Positions 60,182-64,000 of a stretch of DNA of 64,000 bases are shown here, one piece after another. The first letter of the stretch is position 1. Every line of letters begins with the position of its first letter. The stretch covers positions 558,001 to 622,000 of the forward strand of contig MJGA01000014.1 of the NCBI GenBank assembly GCA_001910725.1, read 5' to 3'. The position numbers and the translations under genes were made by a program. The notes below the pieces were generated by a model. The model was not told where the DNA came from. It searched no databases and saw nothing but the letters and a program-made list of their open reading frames with translations. Origin of the DNA: Phanerodontia chrysosporium. Taxonomy: Eukaryota > Basidiomycota > Agaricomycetes > Polyporales > Phanerochaetaceae.

Positions 60182-62572
60182 ATGTTCACCGCCCTCAAAT
60201 CGCGCTCGATACCGCAGCGCACCCTGTCCTCCATCTCGCGTAGAACGATGACCAGCAACCTGCGCAGGCCGGCGAATTGGAAGGAGCTCGCGCCGGCACC
60301 CCTTCCGGGCCCGACGTTTGCGGCACAGGCGTCGCTGCCCAAGCTGCCTGTGCCCGAGCTTCCCGAGACCCTCGCGAAGCTCAAGGAGAGCCTGCGCCCG
60401 ATGGCGAAAGACGAGGCGGAGTGGGAGAAGGTCTCGCGACGGATTGACGAGTTTGGACAGGTGCCGGGCCCGACCTTGCAGCAGATGCTGTTGCAGCGCG
60501 CACAGGAGAAGCCACATTGGCTGGAGGAGTGGTGGGATGACCTGGCGTACTTGAGTTATCGGGATTCGGTGTGTACATAGACAGCGTGCAACAGGCTCAG
60601 CTCATCGTGTTTTTTGCAAGGTTGTCGTGAACGTGTCGTACTACTGTGAGTCCCTTGCAATAGGTCACGAATTGCCCTGAGCCCTCTCGCAGATGGTTTC
60701 AAGAAGCACCCTGCACACCTGCCGCAGACAGCCCGAAACCGCGCCGCTCACCTCGTTCGCGCCACAATGCTCTTCCGCCAACAGTTCAAGCTCGGACAGG
60801 TCAAACCAGAGGCGACGAAAGAAGGCCCAATATGCATGGACACCTGGAGGTCAGCGAGACATGCGTTTGGTTCTGCCTGTCATGTCTGAACGCAAGACAG
60901 ATGGATGTTCGACTGTTGCCGCATCCCAGGGCAACACGGGCTGGACTGGAGCGTCTCGTATGCCAAGCCCGGAGACGACGGTACTTCAGGACACATTGTG
61001 GTCTTCCGGAAGGGGCGCATCTGGAGGCTTGACCCGTGGCAGAATGGACGTCTACTCAGCATCCAAGAGCTCGAAGAGTGAGTGTGTTGAGCATTGCTGC
61101 ACTCTGTGACGCTCACGCTTCGCAGATTGATACAACATATAGTCGAGGGCACAGAGAAAGAGTACCCAGGGATAGGTGTCATGACGGCCTCCAACCGTGA
61201 TGTGTGGGCCAAGGTCCGTGCCCCACACGCATCTGCGGATTCAACGTGGTGCTCAAGTGGCTGGTATAGGACTACGCACAGTTGGCCGAGAACCCACATA
61301 ACGCGCAGATCCTGGAGACGATCCAATCGGCAGCGTTTGTGCTGTCGCTCGACGACTTGCAGCCGCACGGCTACGACGAGTTTAGCAAGGCGTTGTGGCA
61401 CGGCGGGATGTCGAAGAAGCAACACGAACACGCCTTTCTGGGCCTGCGCAACCGGTGGGTCGACAAGCCGGTGCAGTTCATCCTGTACGAGAATGGCGAG
61501 GCGGGCATCATGGGCGAGCACTCGGTTATGGACGGCACGCCGACCGTCGCGCTGTGCGACGCCGTGCTCGACATGATCGCGGATCCCGCGTTCGACCAGG
61601 GCACGCCGGGCGCGTCCCCGCCGGAGCCGCCACGGCCGCTCGACTGGAAGCTCCACGTGGGCCACGCGCGCGCGCTGCAGAGCGCGAACGCGAAGGCGAC
61701 GCAGCTGATCAAGAACCAGGAGCTGCACGTCCTGCGCACGCCGTACGGGAAGGCCGCGATCAAGCGCTTCGGTGTGAGCCCGGACTCGTGGGCGCAGATG
61801 ATCGTGCAGCTCGCATACCGCCGCCTGCTCGCGCGCTCGGGCACGAAGCGCATCGGGGGCACGTACGAGGCCGCGATGACGCGCCGCTTCTACAAGGGCC
61901 GGACCGAGGCGATCCGCGTCGTCACCACTGAGAGCGACGCATGGGTCGCGAGCATGGACGACCCCGCCGTCGGGAGCGAGAAGCGCAAGGAGCTGTTCCT
62001 CGCCGCCGTGCAGAAGCACGTCCGCCTCGCGAAGGAGGCCGGCAACGGGCGCGGCGTCGACCGCCACATGCTCGGTACGGCGCTGCTCGGCACTGCCATA
62101 CAAAAGGACGATGCTGACTGCATGCATGCCCAGGCTTGAAGCTCCTGAACGAACAGCTCGCCAAGGAGGCGAAGAAGAACCCGGAGCAGGACAGCAAGGA
62201 CGCACGGCAGGCGCGGCACATCGCACAGACCCTCTTCACGGACCCCGTCTACAAGCGCTCGAGCTATTGGGTGCTGAGCACGTCCGCGATCTGGTCGAAG
62301 CACTTTGAGACGTACGGCTGGGGCGAGGTGCGTCTGACCTCATCCTCCGTCGCTGGAACCTCCGCGCTGACGCAGAGCACGAAACGACGCAGGTCGTGCC
62401 CGAGGGCTTCGGCGTCGCATACATGACGGGCTTCGACGACTACCTGCAGTACACGATCACCTCGCGGAAGCAGCAGCCGAATCGCGTCTTCTGCTTGCTC
62501 ATCGAACGCGCCGCGCTTGACCTGTACGAGCTCTTCGCCGGGCAGCCGTTCGCGCCGCCTGCGAGCCTGTAA
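60182..62572 (+). CDS. Carnitine O-acetyltransferase (Cat2-like)
   Basis: Transfers acetyl groups between CoA and carnitine so that they can be shuttled between peroxisomes, cytosol and mitochondria. Choline/carnitine acyltransferase family: LPKLPVPELPETLAKLKESL near the start, EEWWDDLAYLSYRDSV, MDTWRWMFDCCRIPG, FRKGRIWRLDPWQNG, the catalytic His motif GEHSVMDGTP, and YELFAGQPF at the end. The N-terminus MFTALKSRSIPQRTLSSISRR is basic and lacks acids, as in a mitochondrial presequence. A second in-frame Met (MTSNLRRPANW) follows, which would give a leaderless form. The C-terminus is PASL; ASL would be only a weak peroxisomal PTS1. All introns join in frame, so the gene appears intact. Confidence 0.93.
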
Positions 62573-64000
62573 CAACTCTTTCCCCATATCGTTCGTAATC
62601 AGGACTTGTTACCAGAATAGTGAGCAGGGGAGGGGCTCCTCGCACGGATCGGCACGCACAGAAGGTAGGTTCGTGTCCGGCGTGGCGTGGCGCACCGCGG
62701 ACTCGCGCACACAAAACACAGTGCGGGTGCCTGAAGTGGCCAAGGGCTTCGTGGATCGAGAGAGCGATTTCCGTGCATGTCCGTTTTCCGACCCCAAGCC
62801 CTGATCGACCCGCCGTCCGCCGCTGCAATAATCGAGCACTACAAGGTTTGCCGCCGCGTCTCCCTCAGCTCAAGCTATTTTCTGCTCTTTCCTTTGATCG
62901 CCTCTTGGCACGGTCCGAAGGACAATAAGGCACGCAGCCGTTTCAAGGTGGCTGCGGGACCGCCTGCAGGCCGTTAGCCCCGCCGAGCAGCCCTGCGCCT
63001 CTAGCGGCACCCGTGCGATCTGGCTAACGGAGGGGGTGCGCCTTCGCGTTTCGCGTTTTGTGTGTACGTCCTCTGTCACAACGGGCAAAACCCTTGTCCA
63101 GTCGTGATCGGTTGAGCGACTGGGCTGCGTGCCCAGTAGCTTGTCCAGTTGCTTGTCCAGTGTCCGTCCAGTAGCGTGTCCAGTCACTTGCCTGGCGTTT
63201 CACCCGTGGGAACTCATCCGTGATTGGCCAACGTGAAGTATTACTCAGCGTACTCCGAGAATGGCACCGACGCACCGCTCTCTGTGGCCGGCTGCCGCCG
63301 TGTGTGTGCACTGCTCTCGGCGATATTTCCAGGCATGAAATGTACTTATCATATAATTATATTTCCTCTTCAGTTTATTTTCATATATCACCAAATGCAA
63401 GCTTGCGAGGGATTTGGTCAATTGTGCTGGAGACAAGCTTGTGACGTCAGATAGACGCAGCGTCGGGCGCTCGCAACGACGCGCGCAGCGGCAAAGGGTG
63501 AGCAATATTTCTGCTCATGGCAGCCGTTAGATCGCGAGTGAAGTACCAACATACTTTCCACATAAATCAAATCATTACACTCTGGCTTCATTGCAAAGTC
63601 ATGTCTCATAGGCTAGTGTATGCATGTCCAGGTCAAGAGCGGACGCGACGGTGCCAAGAGTAATGTTGGCGTTCTTCACACAAGTACCTAGCACACCTAG
63701 CCTACCTAGGCGTGCCCTACTGAGGCGCAGCTAGGTATGTGCAAGCGCCCATTATCCACGTGTAGTAAAAACGATATGTCTTCAGAAATGGCAGGAATAA
63801 GTCCCGTATCCAGCTAATCGTGGGACTTAGCGGAGACAGAACAGATGCAAAACAGGTGTATTAAAAGTAGTTACAACTTATCTGAAGCGTTTGGATAAGG
63901 TGCGTTGGCGCCGGCGCTGCCGGTATGCAGTGGAGCAAGCCGGTGTGTTTGCAATTTTCTTGCCGGTTGACGTCATCACACTGCGACTGGACAAGCTACT
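62573..64000. other. Gene-free right end of the window
   Basis: About 1.4 kb without a supported gene. It contains an imperfect short direct-repeat cluster at about 63100-63190 and a CCTAG/CTAGG-rich patch at about 63685-63735. Confidence 0.55.
63098..63190. repeat. Imperfect short direct repeats (TTGTCCAGT family)
   Basis: The word TGTCCAGT occurs four times and its GTCCAGT core five times within about 90 bp (TTGTCCAGTCG, TTGTCCAGTTGC, TTGTCCAGTGTCC, GTCCAGTAGCG, TGTCCAGTCAC). The spacing is irregular, at 11-13 bp in the densest part. No flanking gene or mobile-element ends were seen. Confidence 0.6.

Overview
The window is nuclear DNA of a filamentous basidiomycete, most likely an Agaricomycete such as a wood-decay polypore. 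The evidence is GC-rich coding sequence split by many 45-65 nt GT-AG introns, a small MDxF...CaaX peptide typical of basidiomycete pheromone precursors, GPI-type S10 peptidases and DUF1996/WSC secreted proteins. No bacterial-type operons, tRNA, rRNA or CRISPR were recognised.

Layout. 0-1.5 kb: proteasome ATPase Rpt4. 1.6-9.3 kb: a tandem duplication carrying two serine carboxypeptidases (S10), the second copy with three reading-frame breaks. 9.5-11.3 kb (minus): GPI-type chitin deacetylase. 11.9-14.7 kb: crosslink-repair nuclease Pso2/Snm1. 15-17.9 kb: Sec1/Munc18. 18.7-21.0 kb: secreted DUF1996 plus two WSC domains. 21.3-24.1 kb (minus): third S10 carboxypeptidase. 26.7-30.4 kb: Snt2-like BAH/PHD/ELM2/SANT/GATA chromatin protein. 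30.5-34.8 kb (minus): rhodanese-USP deubiquitinase of the Doa4/USP8 type. 35.6-37.9 kb: Ran-binding protein of the Yrb2/RanBP3 type. 38.6-43.2 kb: Rxt3 (Rpd3 deacetylase complex). 43.4-44.2 kb (minus): ribosomal protein uL5/RPL11. 45.3 kb: CaaX pheromone-type peptide. 47.2-51.1 kb (minus) and 53.3-57.3 kb (plus): two paralogous membrane hybrid histidine kinases, head to head. 59.0 kb: second CaaX peptide. 60.2-62.6 kb: carnitine acetyltransferase. The last 1.4 kb has no gene that I can support.

Themes. Cell-wall and secreted functions (three S10 peptidases, chitin deacetylase, DUF1996/WSC) fill the left third. Two Rpd3-associated chromatin factors (Snt2, Rxt3) lie in the centre. The most interesting block is 45-59 kb, where an inverted pair of multi-pass membrane hybrid histidine kinases is bracketed by two short CaaX-ending peptides, with no STE3 receptor visible.

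Caveat. Many otherwise convincing genes, including the essential RPL11, need one missing base restored to keep a conserved domain in frame. Most of these sites are at short homopolymers, which points to assembly deletions rather than real pseudogenes. Gene spans are firm where stated; internal exon edges were read by eye and may be off by a base or two.
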